A stretch of 37,120 nt of DNA, from the NCBI GenBank assembly GCA_028280575.1, contig JANQLN010000087.1:1-37120 (forward strand), written 5' to 3'. The stretch's first letter is position 1. Each line of letters starts with the position of its first letter. A model generated the notes under the pieces. The model searched no databases. It was not told the DNA's origin and worked only from the letters and a program-made list of their open reading frames with translations. Origin of the DNA: Clostridia bacterium (GTDB lineage Bacteria > Bacillota > Clostridia > Acetivibrionales > STF1-152). The translations under genes and the position numbers were made by a program. Positions 16,882 to 25,449 of the stretch are shown in pieces.

Positions 16882-18630
16882 GTGTTGAAAAAACTAAAAT
16901 TTGAGCTTTCAATGAAATTTTTTATTTTGTCCGTTTTTATTATTTTATCATTAGTGCTGGTATACTCACTGGTTAATTCATTCATTATCCAAATTGCTTC
17001 AGCCGTATTTTTGGCAGCTTTTGCATTTATTGTATCAATTGTAATCTTAAAAAAGCTGCATACCATAGAGAAACAAATTTCAGAGCACGAAGCCTTCAGG
17101 CAAAATATGCAAAATTTTGCAAATTCCATTGAAACAGCCGCAAAAAGAGGTATCATCAAGCCGGGAAACGATATAGAAACAAAGCTTATTTCAAAATCAT
17201 TCAATTTTCTTATCGGGAACATCAGCAGCTTTATAGACGAACTTGACAAAATTTCGGAGAAAGCCCTGGATGTGAGCAGGAATCTGGCATCTACTACAGA
17301 CGGAGCCACAAGCAATATGGAAAATGTTACAACTGCTTTGAATGAATTTGCAAATGTCACCGATGACCTTATAAAGAGTTCAAACGATGTTACCGATAAT
17401 GCGGATAAGGTTGAACATCTTGCCCAGGAGGGTATGGAAAAGATGAATAGCCTTGAAATAATGATGGAAAATATTAAAAATGACTCATTAAAAGCTGCTT
17501 CCCAGATAGAAGACCTTCATACGGCAGTGGGATATATTGAAAATATAACCGGTGTAATTTCTGAGATAGCCGATAATACCAATATGCTGGCATTAAATGC
17601 TTCCATTGAAGCGGCAAGGGCAGGAGAAAGCGGCAAGGGTTTTACAGTTGTTGCACAGGAAATCAGAAAGCTTGCACAGGAAACCCAGAACTCTCTTAAA
17701 ACAATACGACAGCAGACAGATAATTTAAAGGACCGTACAACTGTTGCAGTAAGTACTATAAAAAGCAATAATGAACAGGTCATCAACGGTGAAGGTCTTA
17801 TGAAGGATACTCTGGAAAAATTCAAATCCATTACAAGAGATATGGACTTGATGATTGAGGGAATTACATTGACAGCACAGGTAAGTTCCAATATAACAAA
17901 GGGAAGAGAAGAGATTGCTTCAGCTTCCGAAGAGCAAATTGCTTCCATAAAGGAAATAGACGATATGGCTAAACAGCTTGCAAAAATGGCGGCTGAACTC
18001 AAGGAAAAGCTTGCTGATACACAGGTTGGCGGTACCAAATTAGAGATTGACCTTGAAAAGTTTGATAAAAGCATGCTCAATGTAACAGATAATATGAAAG
18101 AGACCTTGATTAATAATCTGGGAGTTTCAAATAAATTTGTAATTTCAGTTGTAGCAAGGCTTGAAGCAGTTAAAGGACATGAATTTCTTTTCAATGCACT
18201 TAAAAAATTAAAAGCACAGCACAGCAATTGGATATGCCTGGTTGTAGGTGACGGCTCGCTTGATGAAAAACTTAAAAATTTTACAAAGTCAGAGGGGTTG
18301 TCGGAGCATATAAAATTCCTTGGCTTCAGAAAAGATATTCAGCTTATACTTGCTATATCGGATGCAGCAATATTGACATCAAAAAAAGAAGGCATGCCCC
18401 CCAACATTCTCCTTGAAGCAATGGCTTCGTCCAAAGCCATAGTGGCAACAGAATTAAACGGCACAAAGTATATAGTACAGGATAACAAAACAGGTTTTCT
18501 TGTAAATTACGGGGATACCGAACAGCTGGCAAAAAAAATAGGCCTTTTGATAGAGGAGCCTGACAAATGCATCGAATTTGGCAAAAAGGCCAGAAAAACT
18601 CTTGAAGAGCTTGTTGAAATCCAGGATTAA
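16882..18630 (+). CDS. Chemoreceptor signalling domain fused to a GT4 glycosyltransferase half-domain
   Basis: A 582-residue protein. Residues about 12-56 are two adjacent membrane helices with almost no outside loop, so there is no extracellular sensor. Residues about 60-380 are a long helical methyl-accepting (MCP) domain with a canonical tip ([18 protein letters not shown], from E228, to AGE at 249) that binds CheA/CheW. Residues about 386-582 match the C-terminal, nucleotide-sugar-binding Rossmann half of GT4 glycosyltransferases: [21 protein letters not shown] (R426, K431), [18 protein letters not shown], and [13 protein letters not shown] (E503 and E512, one residue wider than the usual EX7E). 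The acceptor-binding N-terminal GT half is absent. GTG start at 16882 with a weak ribosome binding site. Role unknown; a cytosolic sensor of sugar nucleotides is a plausible inference. Confidence 0.85.
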   Translation: MLKKLKFELSMKFFILSVFIILSLVLVYSLVNSFIIQIASAVFLAAFAFIVSIVILKKLHTIEKQISEHEAFRQNMQNFANSIETAAKRGIIKPGNDIETKLISKSFNFLIGNISSFIDELDKISEKALDVSRNLASTTDGATSNMENVTTALNEFANVTDDLIKSSNDVTDNADKVEHLAQEGMEKMNSLEIMMENIKNDSLKAASQIEDLHTAVGYIENITGVISEIADNTNMLALNASIEAARAGESGKGFTVVAQEIRKLAQETQNSLKTIRQQTDNLKDRTTVAVSTIKSNNEQVINGEGLMKDTLEKFKSITRDMDLMIEGITLTAQVSSNITKGREEIASASEEQIASIKEIDDMAKQLAKMAAELKEKLADTQVGGTKLEIDLEKFDKSMLNVTDNMKETLINNLGVSNKFVISVVARLEAVKGHEFLFNALKKLKAQHSNWICLVVGDGSLDEKLKNFTKSEGLSEHIKFLGFRKDIQLILAISDAAILTSKKEGMPPNILLEAMASSKAIVATELNGTKYIVQDNKTGFLVNYGDTEQLAKKIGLLIEEPDKCIEFGKKARKTLEELVEIQD

Positions 18631-18641
18631 AGAATATATGC

Positions 18642-18681
18642 AAAATACGTGAGGATATTTAAAAGTATTCTCACGTATTTT
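18642..18681. terminator. Bidirectional terminator between convergent genes
   Basis: AAAATACGTGAG (18642-18653) pairs perfectly with CTCACGTATTTT (18670-18681). A/T tracts on both sides let it serve the plus-strand fusion gene and the minus-strand ABC operon that converges on it. Confidence 0.8.
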
Positions 18682-18710
18682 GTTCTGTCTTAATTGACAC
18701 CGGTTGTCTT

Positions 18711-19349
18711 TCAATCCTTTTTAGCGGCAATCCATATATTTAAAAGCGCCAGAAACAATACCGGCAGCAGTAAATTCAACTTTCCTGGGAAATTATTCTC
18801 AAGGAGGCTCATAAGGTAGAACCTGCCCGTATATCTCCCTGCCGTAAACCATTCAAACATGAAATAAGCAAAGGATAACAGGTAGCCGCTGACATGGCTT
18901 TTACTGATGCTTGTCACCGTCATGCCGAAAAAACCCAGAAGCAAAGCAGATATAAATGTTCCGGTCCATATTTCCCATAAAGGGAAAGTTCCTCCTGACG
19001 CTTTTGCAGTTAATACTATAAGTCCTATTGATAAAAAAGTAACGGAAATAGCAAGCATAAGCCTTAGAACGAAAGTATAAACATGTGGAGCCGTCCTGGA
19101 ATAAACTATATCACAGGCATCGAAATTCTCCTCAATATTACCTATATGTGATATAAGCAGTATACCTAAAACTGCAAGAAAACGCTCGCCTATTACCGCA
19201 GCCGTTTCAAAATCAACCAGCTTCAAACTGAAAATTACAGGTATGACAGCTAACAGTGCTGCTGCTGCAATCATATTATACCCGGTTATTATTTTGATAT
19301 TATATTTTGAAATTGTAAAAAATGCCCTTGCCGAAAAAACTTGAACCAC
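18711..19349 (-). CDS. Multi-pass membrane protein of the ECF-linked ABC system
   Basis: A protein of up to 212 residues with about five to six membrane helices and no recognised catalytic motif. It resembles the membrane half of ABC-2 type exporters and is last in the sigma-ABC operon. The start is uncertain. A GTG at 19349 lies inside the end of the upstream gene, only a base or two after GGAGG. An ATG at 19274 (MIAAAALLAVIPV) would begin within the first helix and lacks a good ribosome binding site. Overlap with the upstream gene (about 50 bases with the GTG) indicates coupling. It probably forms a complex with the 482-residue permease and the ATPase. Confidence 0.65.
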   Translation of the reverse strand: MVQVFSARAFFTISKYNIKIITGYNMIAAAALLAVIPVIFSLKLVDFETAAVIGERFLAVLGILLISHIGNIEENFDACDIVYSRTAPHVYTFVLRLMLAISVTFLSIGLIVLTAKASGGTFPLWEIWTGTFISALLLGFFGMTVTSISKSHVSGYLLSFAYFMFEWFTAGRYTGRFYLMSLLENNFPGKLNLLLPVLFLALLNIWIAAKKD

Positions 19350-20748
19350 TCCTCCTTTTTGACCAGATAAACACTGTTAGCATGAACAGGAGTACGGATA
19401 CAAATAAGAAAAACATCCTGTTAGTATTAATTGCCAGGCTCCACTGTAAATATACATCATGGCTTGAAACCTGGTTGAATCTGATAACCGGTTTGAATAT
19501 TCTGTAATCGCCCGACAATGGCATCATTGATATAAACCATATAAAAAACTGAACAGGTATGGCCGGTACACCACTTTTTATAATAATTGATATGCACATA
19601 CCCAAAGCAACTGTGAAAAGCAGTGTCGGCAGCACCCATATTAAGCAGTATTTATAAAAGGCAAAATAATCTATCCTATACCCATTAGCTTTTGCAAAAT
19701 TATGAAAAAGCAATGTAGCATGAGTAGATAAGAGCAGGTAAATGACAGTTACAAATATAACAATACTCATATATTTTGCTGCAATATACACTGTTGAACT
19801 TACTTTCCGGCTGTTTATCAGCTCATGCATTTTTCTCCTCCGGTCCTTAATTAGAATAAATGCTGCTAAAAAAACAGGAAAAAAGCCCGCCGTTATTCCC
19901 ATATAATCGGCAAATATCCTTGCATATGCATTAGTTATCATGTCTTTTTCGACAATAGTATTAAATCTTACCATAGCCTCTTCATATGTCATGGAAGTTG
20001 TCATCAGGCCATCCCTCATCATACTGTTATAACGGGTCATCCCTCCAAGCTTTTTATCCAGTGTGTCGAGAATATCGGCAAATTCGCTTTCATCAATATT
20101 AAATCTGGTATCCTGAAAATCTTTCGGCGGAAAATCAAGTATATTTGTTCCTCCTGCCTTCATTTTATTCATTGCGTCTCTGATAGCCTGTTTCTCATTT
20201 TCACCAAACCTTATTGTCCTTGCCATTCCAAACCTGTAGCTATATATTTCTCCTTTGCGATAATCCAGGGACATCCACTTTAGCATAATCCTCATTCTAT
20301 CCTGGGAGTCATCCATAGGTTTTTGCCCATAATTAAGAGAAATTCTTAAAAATTCCTCTCTTAAACGGTCTCCATAGTAAGTATCGCCCCCAAGCTCTTT
20401 ATCCAGCTTTCCAAGTATATCCAAATACTTTTCACGGATTAAACCGACAACCTCCTTATCCCCCTTCATGTTGTCCATAGCCTTTTTTACCGCCTTTTTA
20501 TCCTCACTTGACAATTCTTTTCCGGCCCCTGTAATAATATTCGAGGATAAGCTTCCATTTTCATAATCCTTTGCCATTGTATTATAAATAAACTCCATTT
20601 CACTTACGGGTTTTATGGAATCATTGATTCCCGGCGGCTCAAACTGGGAAAAATAAAAAGCAATAATTACAACTAAAAGCAGATAGCTGCTTATGCTTCC
20701 AAGCAAGTACTTGATTTCTTTATTCAACAGCTTTATAAACACTTTCAT
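19300..20748 (-). CDS. ABC-2-type permease with a large extracytoplasmic domain
   Basis: A 482-residue membrane protein. One N-terminal helix (about 14-33, YLLGSISSYLLLVVIIAFYFSQ) is followed by a hydrophilic region of roughly 240 residues (about 35-275) and then about five helices. This resembles ABC-2 permeases of bacteriocin or stress-response exporters. The hydrophilic region has an internal repeat-like feel: KAVKKAMDNMKG...LDKELGGDTYYGDRLREEFL recurs as KQAIRDAMNKMKA...LDKKLGGMTRYNSMMRDGLM. ATG 20748 follows GGGGGAGG and overlaps the ATPase stop (ATGA). It is the main membrane partner of that ATPase. The substrate is unknown. Confidence 0.75.
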   Translation of the reverse strand: MKVFIKLLNKEIKYLLGSISSYLLLVVIIAFYFSQFEPPGINDSIKPVSEMEFIYNTMAKDYENGSLSSNIITGAGKELSSEDKKAVKKAMDNMKGDKEVVGLIREKYLDILGKLDKELGGDTYYGDRLREEFLRISLNYGQKPMDDSQDRMRIMLKWMSLDYRKGEIYSYRFGMARTIRFGENEKQAIRDAMNKMKAGGTNILDFPPKDFQDTRFNIDESEFADILDTLDKKLGGMTRYNSMMRDGLMTTSMTYEEAMVRFNTIVEKDMITNAYARIFADYMGITAGFFPVFLAAFILIKDRRRKMHELINSRKVSSTVYIAAKYMSIVIFVTVIYLLLSTHATLLFHNFAKANGYRIDYFAFYKYCLIWVLPTLLFTVALGMCISIIIKSGVPAIPVQFFIWFISMMPLSGDYRIFKPVIRFNQVSSHDVYLQWSLAINTNRMFFLFVSVLLFMLTVFIWSKRRSGSSFFGKGIFYNFKI

Positions 20749-21611
20749 TCCTCCCCCTTCATTATATACATATAGGCATCTTCCACTGTAGGCTCCGCTG
20801 GGACGGCCTCACTTGCCGGACTTTTGCCGGCGATAAGCCTCACCTTTATCCTGTCATCTCCGGCAACTGTAGATATTACCGGGTATTTCCGGTTCAAAAA
20901 ACTAAAATCCTTTTGCATTGCATGTACGACCCATACTTTATTTTTTGCTCTTTCTAAAAGCCCGTAAACGCTTCCCTTGTATCTTATCCAGCCTTCATCC
21001 AATATTGCAAGATTCTTGCAGCTATATTCTACATCACCTGCAATATGTGTAGAGAGTATAACCACTCTTTTACCGGAGAATTCTGCAAGCAGGTTCCTGA
21101 ATCTTATCCTTTCCTCAGGGTCCAGCCCTGCCGTCGGTTCGTCAACAATGAGGATTTTAGGGTCATTTATAAGGGCCTGTGCAATTCCAAGTCTTCTTTT
21201 CATGCCTCCTGAAAGTGCTCTCACCCTGGTTTTTATATTATTTTCAAGATTCACTTTTTCAAGCAGCCTGTAGATGTTTCCTTTTCTTTCTCTTCTATCC
21301 TTAATACCTGAAAGGATGGAAAGATAGTCCATAGCTTCAAAAACACTCATTGACGGAAACATGGAAAAATCCTGCGGAAGATACCCCAGCATGGAACGGA
21401 TCTCCTTTTTGTTTGATATGTCAAGCCCTCCCACATCAACCATCCCACTGCTTTTGTCCAGTATGGCTGCAAGTATTCGCATAAGCGTGGTTTTCCCCGC
21501 TCCATTAGGTCCCAACAATCCAAACATGCCCTCGCCTATATCAAGGTCCACATTGCGAAGCGCCTGCTTTGAACCATAATTCTTTGTAAGGTCTTTTATT
21601 TTAATTTTCAT
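20745..21611 (-). CDS. ABC transporter ATP-binding protein
   Basis: A 288-residue ATPase. The Walker A motif is GPNGAGKTT (about 34-42), the Q-loop is in GYLPQDFSMFP, the signature is ALSGGMKRRL, Walker B is ILIVDEPTAGLDP, and the H-loop is STHIAGD. A C-terminal extension of about 70 residues follows. It powers the two membrane proteins encoded downstream. Its start overlaps the upstream small-protein gene by 11 bases and its stop overlaps the next start by 4. This is a transporter of the exporter (ABC-2) type, not an uptake system, since no binding protein is present. Confidence 0.92.
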   Translation of the reverse strand: MKIKIKDLTKNYGSKQALRNVDLDIGEGMFGLLGPNGAGKTTLMRILAAILDKSSGMVDVGGLDISNKKEIRSMLGYLPQDFSMFPSMSVFEAMDYLSILSGIKDRRERKGNIYRLLEKVNLENNIKTRVRALSGGMKRRLGIAQALINDPKILIVDEPTAGLDPEERIRFRNLLAEFSGKRVVILSTHIAGDVEYSCKNLAILDEGWIRYKGSVYGLLERAKNKVWVVHAMQKDFSFLNRKYPVISTVAGDDRIKVRLIAGKSPASEAVPAEPTVEDAYMYIMKGEE

Positions 21612-21915
21612 GATGGCTCCTCTCTGTTAAAAGGGACTCAATAAAGGATTCATATATCACTCCAATTGATAAAACAACAATACCCGAGTACATTATAAAA
21701 AACATATCAAACCCATTTATGAAAAAAGCAGGGAGTATAAAAGCTGCTGCAGCTGCAGATGTAAAAAGAGCAATCTTCAGAGTTTTTTTTAGAATCTTTT
21801 TTTCAGCACAGCTTGTTATTTCTTCCTCAGATTTAAGATATTCCAGGTATTTTACCTTTCTCCAGACTCCGTTAACAAATTCCCTTTCATCCTTTATCAG
21901 TTTATTTCTACTCAT
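21601..21915 (-). CDS. Small membrane protein, candidate anti-sigma factor
   Basis: A 104-residue protein. A charged cytosolic N-terminus of about 45 residues (MSRNKLIKDEREFVNGVWRK) is followed by two membrane helices (about 46-68 and 70-92) and a short charged tail. I do not recognise a family. Its position directly after, and overlapping (ATGA), an ECF sigma gene, with one cytosolic and one membrane part, is what anti-sigma factors look like. No zinc-binding HxxxCxxC motif is present, so the anti-sigma role is inference. It may instead be an accessory subunit of the ABC transporter. Confidence 0.6.
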   Translation of the reverse strand: MSRNKLIKDEREFVNGVWRKVKYLEYLKSEEEITSCAEKKILKKTLKIALFTSAAAAAFILPAFFINGFDMFFIMYSGIVVLSIGVIYESFIESLLTERSHHEN

Positions 21916-22436
21916 AAAACATCCTCCAGCATCTTTTTCAGTTTACACCTTGCACGATATATAACCGATTTTATCTGCACAAGGTTTTTACCCATAATCT
22001 CGGCCGCTTCCCTGTAACTCATATCCTCGTACTCAATAAGATATAATGCTGTTTTGTAGTCCTCATTCAACTTCATGATTTTTTCTCTTACAATATTTCT
22101 TATTTCTTTTTTAAAGAAGATTTCCTCCGGAGTATTTTCGTCTTCCTTTATTACTTCCATAAAAACAAGCCGTTTATTTTTGCGCAAATAATCTATGCTC
22201 TTGTTCTTTACAATACTGAACAGGTAGGTTTTGAAAGTACACCTATTATCATACTTGTCTTTGTTTACATATAAGCTGGCAAAGCTTTCTTGTACAACGT
22301 CTTGAGCTGCCTCACTGCATTTTACATACCTTTTTGCAAAGGCTAAGGCATTCGGCCTGTATTTTAAAACAAGATACTCAAAGCTTTCCCTGCAGCCGGC
22401 CTTCACTTTTTTCATAAGTTCATTATCATCTGGCAC
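21912..22436 (-). CDS. ECF-type RNA polymerase sigma factor
   Basis: A 174-residue sigma-70 family protein of ECF architecture. Region 2 is about residues 20-90 (YVKCSEAAQDVVQESFASLY, then FKTYLFSIVKNKSIDYLRK). A linker follows, then region 4 at about 120-170 (YREAAEIMGKNLVQIKSVIY, then RARCKL). It is the first gene of a five-gene minus-strand operon with overlapping stops and starts. An ECF-type promoter, TGTAAC-16-CGTATA, lies directly upstream, so it probably drives its own operon. The triggering signal is unknown; envelope or antimicrobial stress is typical of such sigma-ABC clusters. Confidence 0.92.
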   Translation of the reverse strand: MPDDNELMKKVKAGCRESFEYLVLKYRPNALAFAKRYVKCSEAAQDVVQESFASLYVNKDKYDNRCTFKTYLFSIVKNKSIDYLRKNKRLVFMEVIKEDENTPEEIFFKKEIRNIVREKIMKLNEDYKTALYLIEYEDMSYREAAEIMGKNLVQIKSVIYRARCKLKKMLEDVL

Positions 22437-22464
22437 ATCCTATCCCCCTGTCCTTTATACTTCT

Positions 22465-22492
22465 TATACGAACATGCGGAAAAAAAGTTACA
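22465..22492 (-). promoter_or_regulatory. ECF-sigma-type promoter of the sigma-ABC operon
   Basis: TGTAAC (22492-22487) and CGTATA (22470-22465) are 16 bases apart. This fits the Bacillus sigma-W/sigma-X-like ECF pattern (AAC in the -35, CGT in the -10, 16-17 spacer) and lacks a sigma-A match. It supports autoregulation by the sigma factor encoded just downstream. Confidence 0.65.
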
Positions 22493-22511
22493 CTTGTTCT
22501 TTAATTTTTAG

Positions 22512-22935
22512 GAGTGTCCCTTTATTTTTCTGAAATCAGCAGGTGAGAAACCTGATAAGTATTACGAAAAAAGTGAAGAATTGCTTAAATATTTTGAAAA
22601 ACGCTTCCATAAGTTGATGTCCCTGGATGTAAAACCTGATTTTATTTGCACAGGCGGTTCCGGCACACTTATTCACCAGACACCTGAAATCTTTAGGGAA
22701 CTGGCACTGCCAATTGTCAAAAGGATAACATCACCGGCAAAAAATTATAAAATCCCCTCACATATCCATTCATGCGGATCGGAAAAAGAGCTTGTAAAGA
22801 TCATGGCGGAAGAAACGGATTTAGTAGTGATAGACCCCCTGGAAATACCGCCAATGGGAGATTGCAATCTCAGGGAGCTAAAAAAACTGTATGGTGACAA
22901 ATTGGTGTTAAAAGACAACATACACACTACAAAAG
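22512..22935 (+). pseudogene. Truncated URO-D family gene remnant
   Basis: An open frame without a plausible start encodes the middle and C-terminal part of a uroporphyrinogen-decarboxylase-family protein. It runs from LKSAGEKPDKYYEKSEELL through VKPDFICTGGSGTLIHQTPE and IPSHIHSCGSEKELV to KLVLKDNIHTT. The N-terminal barrel half is missing. The frame then runs into antisense sequence of the convergent URO-D gene. It is related in family to the intact neighbour at 22939-24009 but lies on the opposite strand, so it is a decayed second homologue rather than a tandem duplicate. The 5' break lies within about 30 bases of the ECF promoter, which may mark a deletion junction. Confidence 0.75.
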
Positions 22936-22938
22936 TAA

Positions 22939-24009
22939 TTAAACTATTCCCATACATTCATCAAACATGGCTGCAATGTTTTTAACCGGTATATCCTTAT
23001 CAAGTCCCTGGGAACCGCACAGGATATATCCTCCATCTCCCTTGAAAAGGTCTATCACTCTTCTTACTTCCCTTCTGACATCCTCTTCGCTCCCTTCAGG
23101 CAAAAGGTGCTGTGTATCTATTCCACCACATAATGTGATATCTTTTCCAAAGTCATTTTTTATCCTGTCAATATCCATACCTTCGGCATTGACCTGAACA
23201 GGATTCAATATGTCCGCTCCAATCTCAATCAAATCAGGTATGATTTCTCTTATTGCGCCACAGGAATGCTGGAAAACAAAAGCATCATGATTTTTTATAA
23301 CATCATATAATCTTTTGAAAATCGGTTTGAAATACTTCCTGAATATTTCAGGATTCATGATGGTATTTATTTGTGTGCCAAAATCATTACAGTTCTGAAT
23401 AATATCAATCCTGCCTTTTCCAAGCTCAAGAGTTTTTTTGGTATATGCAATCCAGAAATCAGATATTCTCGAAAGTATTGCTTTGGAGATTTCAGGTTCA
23501 ATTGACAAAAGGACAAGTGCATTTTCAAAACCGCACATCCATGTCATATTATGAAATACAGGAGCCCATACTCCTCCAATGATTGCGTAGTCCTTATACA
23601 ACTCAAACATATCTTCCAAATCATCTATGGGTACAAAATCATTTATATCCGGCCAATTGTATTCCTCCACTTCCTTAACGGAGGTTACATTCGCAAAAGG
23701 TCTCAAGTCGTCATTATCACTCTTATTCTCTTTTTTGCTTTTAAGGGGAACTCCCCAATAATCAGCTTCTATGCCGCTGAAAAAACGTGTTGGTCCAATA
23801 TATTTCAGCGGATGGAATTCACGTATATCAACACCTGATCTTATATTGAATTCTTCTTCGTTTGATAAATTCAATTCCTTGCTTATCCGCTTAACCATAT
23901 CAGGACCAGTACCAAATGTGCTTATGGGTACCCTGTCTGTTTCTTGTCTGCCTACGGCTCTTCTAACCCTCTCTTTTGAGTTCACATGCAACACCTTCTT
24001 TTCCATCAT
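22939..24009 (-). CDS. URO-D (uroporphyrinogen decarboxylase) family protein
   Basis: A 356-residue protein of the URO-D barrel family. N-terminal SKERVRRAVGRQETDRVPIS is typical of the methyltransferase-like subgroup rather than HemE. Other landmarks are FQHSCGAIREIIPDL, LNPVQVNAEGMD and CGGIDTQHLLPEG. Proteins of this subgroup work in corrinoid-dependent methyl transfer or related demethylation; no corrinoid protein is encoded beside it. ATG 24009 (or 24006) has no strong ribosome binding site. The gene diverges from an AraC regulator, which may control it. The exact substrate is unknown. Confidence 0.85.
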   Translation of the reverse strand: MMEKKVLHVNSKERVRRAVGRQETDRVPISTFGTGPDMVKRISKELNLSNEEEFNIRSGVDIREFHPLKYIGPTRFFSGIEADYWGVPLKSKKENKSDNDDLRPFANVTSVKEVEEYNWPDINDFVPIDDLEDMFELYKDYAIIGGVWAPVFHNMTWMCGFENALVLLSIEPEISKAILSRISDFWIAYTKKTLELGKGRIDIIQNCNDFGTQINTIMNPEIFRKYFKPIFKRLYDVIKNHDAFVFQHSCGAIREIIPDLIEIGADILNPVQVNAEGMDIDRIKNDFGKDITLCGGIDTQHLLPEGSEEDVRREVRRVIDLFKGDGGYILCGSQGLDKDIPVKNIAAMFDECMGIV

Positions 24010-24157
24010 ATAATAAAATATTGACTATATGATTTTATATTTTTACCTCTTATAAAGTAATTATATAACCACTATTACTATAAGTCATTATTGATAATCG
24101 ACTTTATATAGTATATAATTGACCTGTATTAATATCCAAATAAAAGGAGAGGTAAAA

Positions 24158-24973
24158 GTGCAATATTTCATTAATAAGGAATACATCAGCAATAATTCAT
24201 TACTATACTATTATGATAGTGTGGGGCATGTACAGGTCAATTCGACACATGACATCAAAAGAAACAACTTTCCCGGAAACATTGTTCATATTGTAACTTC
24301 AGGCCAGGGAACAATAATATATAAAAATCAAAAACACGACATCAAAAAAGGCGATATGTTTATTTTCAATGCATATGAACCCCACAGGTATTTTGCAAAC
24401 AAAACCAATCCCTATAAAGTCAAGTGGATTGTCATTATGGGAGGAGACAGCCTGAAAATATTCAACTGGCTGGTTGACAGGTTCAATCTTGCCAATGATG
24501 AAAGAACAGTTGAATCAGTAGGTAAAAAAATTGATTTGATAATATCAATGGTTAAAAAAAATGATAAGGATAAATACCGTATTTCACAGATAATTTATCA
24601 ATTGCTTCTTGACCTTGTAGGATATGGCAGCAATATTAATTACAATAATAATGCAGGAAAATTCATTACAGAAATTGATAAATACATAAGTAAAAATTTG
24701 AATAAGAAAATCACCGTAAAAGAGCTTTCTCAGTTTATGAATTATAATGAGAGCTATTTCATAAGGTATTTTAAAAAAACATTAGGCACTACGCCGTATC
24801 AATATATTATTGAAAAAAAGATAGTGGCATCAAAGGAACTGATGTCCTTTACCCATAAAACCATATCTGAAATATCAGATGACCTGTCATTTTTAAACGC
24901 CAGTCATTTTATCAGGGTATTCAAAAATTCGGTCGGTTTGACACCCAACCATTACAGGAAGTCAATTGTATAG
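24158..24973 (+). CDS. AraC-family transcriptional regulator
   Basis: A 271-residue protein. An N-terminal cupin-like sensing domain (about 1-130, with GNIVHIVTSGQGTIIY and FIFNAYEPHRYF) is followed by the double helix-turn-helix AraC domain (about 170-270, KITVKELSQFMNYNESYF, IRYFKKTLGTTPYQYI, and ASHFIRVFKNSVGLTPNHYR). This is the sugar-responsive AraC type. GTG 24158 follows AAAGGAGAGG; a TTG at 24119 would add 13 residues without a ribosome binding site. It diverges from the URO-D gene. Nearby promoters with the shared 26-bp motif (26483-26508 and 28401-28426) are candidate targets by inference. Confidence 0.9.
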   Translation: MQYFINKEYISNNSLLYYYDSVGHVQVNSTHDIKRNNFPGNIVHIVTSGQGTIIYKNQKHDIKKGDMFIFNAYEPHRYFANKTNPYKVKWIVIMGGDSLKIFNWLVDRFNLANDERTVESVGKKIDLIISMVKKNDKDKYRISQIIYQLLLDLVGYGSNINYNNNAGKFITEIDKYISKNLNKKITVKELSQFMNYNESYFIRYFKKTLGTTPYQYIIEKKIVASKELMSFTHKTISEISDDLSFLNASHFIRVFKNSVGLTPNHYRKSIV

Positions 24974-24995
24974 GTTTATACAATTCTCTTTTAGT
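24964..24995. terminator. Hairpin terminator after the AraC gene
   Basis: AATTGTATA (24964-24972) pairs with TATACAATT (24977-24985), beginning inside the last codons of the AraC gene and followed by a T-rich tail on the plus strand. It may also end the minus-strand remnant's transcript. Confidence 0.5.
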
Positions 24996-24997
24996 TT

Positions 24998-25377
24998 TTA
25001 TGTTTCCTTCCGAATTTCCGTAGGAGTAATTCCATAATATTTTTTGAATACGGAATAAAAATAATTTTTATTTTTGAATCCCACCATTGACGCTATATCA
25101 TTTACCTTTATATTTGTATTTTTCAGCAGGTCAATTGACTTATTTACCCTTACTTTACTTACATAACTGGTATCTTCAAAAATATCATTGGGATTTCCTT
25201 TGTTCTGCTTTATTGCTTTAATCGTAATTACAACCAACTCAATTATGACGTTATAGACGTAGCCTGGATTGGAATATGCTATAGTTTCACTTTTTTTAAT
25301 TTGTCCAGGTACTCCTTCATTTTTTCATAATCACAGCATCCCACAATTTTTTCAACCATGTCACAGTCTATTTCCAT
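24998..25377 (-). pseudogene. Frameshifted AraC-type response regulator remnant
   Basis: The C-terminal 79 residues (NPNDIFEDTSYVSKVRVNKS, then IKVNDIASMVGFKNKNYF and YSVFKKYYGITPTEIRK) are half of an AraC DNA-binding domain as found in YesN-type response regulators. Upstream the frame continues through SNPGYVYNVIIELVVIT. Beyond a run of seven A (T at 25291-25297 on the plus strand) the matching frame shifts to MEIDCDMVEKIVGCCDYEK and MKEYLDKLKK. The receiver domain is gone. So the gene is 5'-truncated and frameshifted in a homopolymer; it is not expected to be functional. Confidence 0.75.
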
Positions 25378-25449
25378 ACTCTAGGATCAAGCCTTTTATT
25401 CGGCTTTTTTACATCATTCCATGGATAATGTGTAATCTTTTACTATCTC

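Noticed and set aside
17517-18227. A 236-codon minus-strand frame inside the MCP-glycosyltransferase gene
   Set aside because: It is Ser/Leu-rich antisense of the heptad-rich MCP coding sequence, a common artefact.
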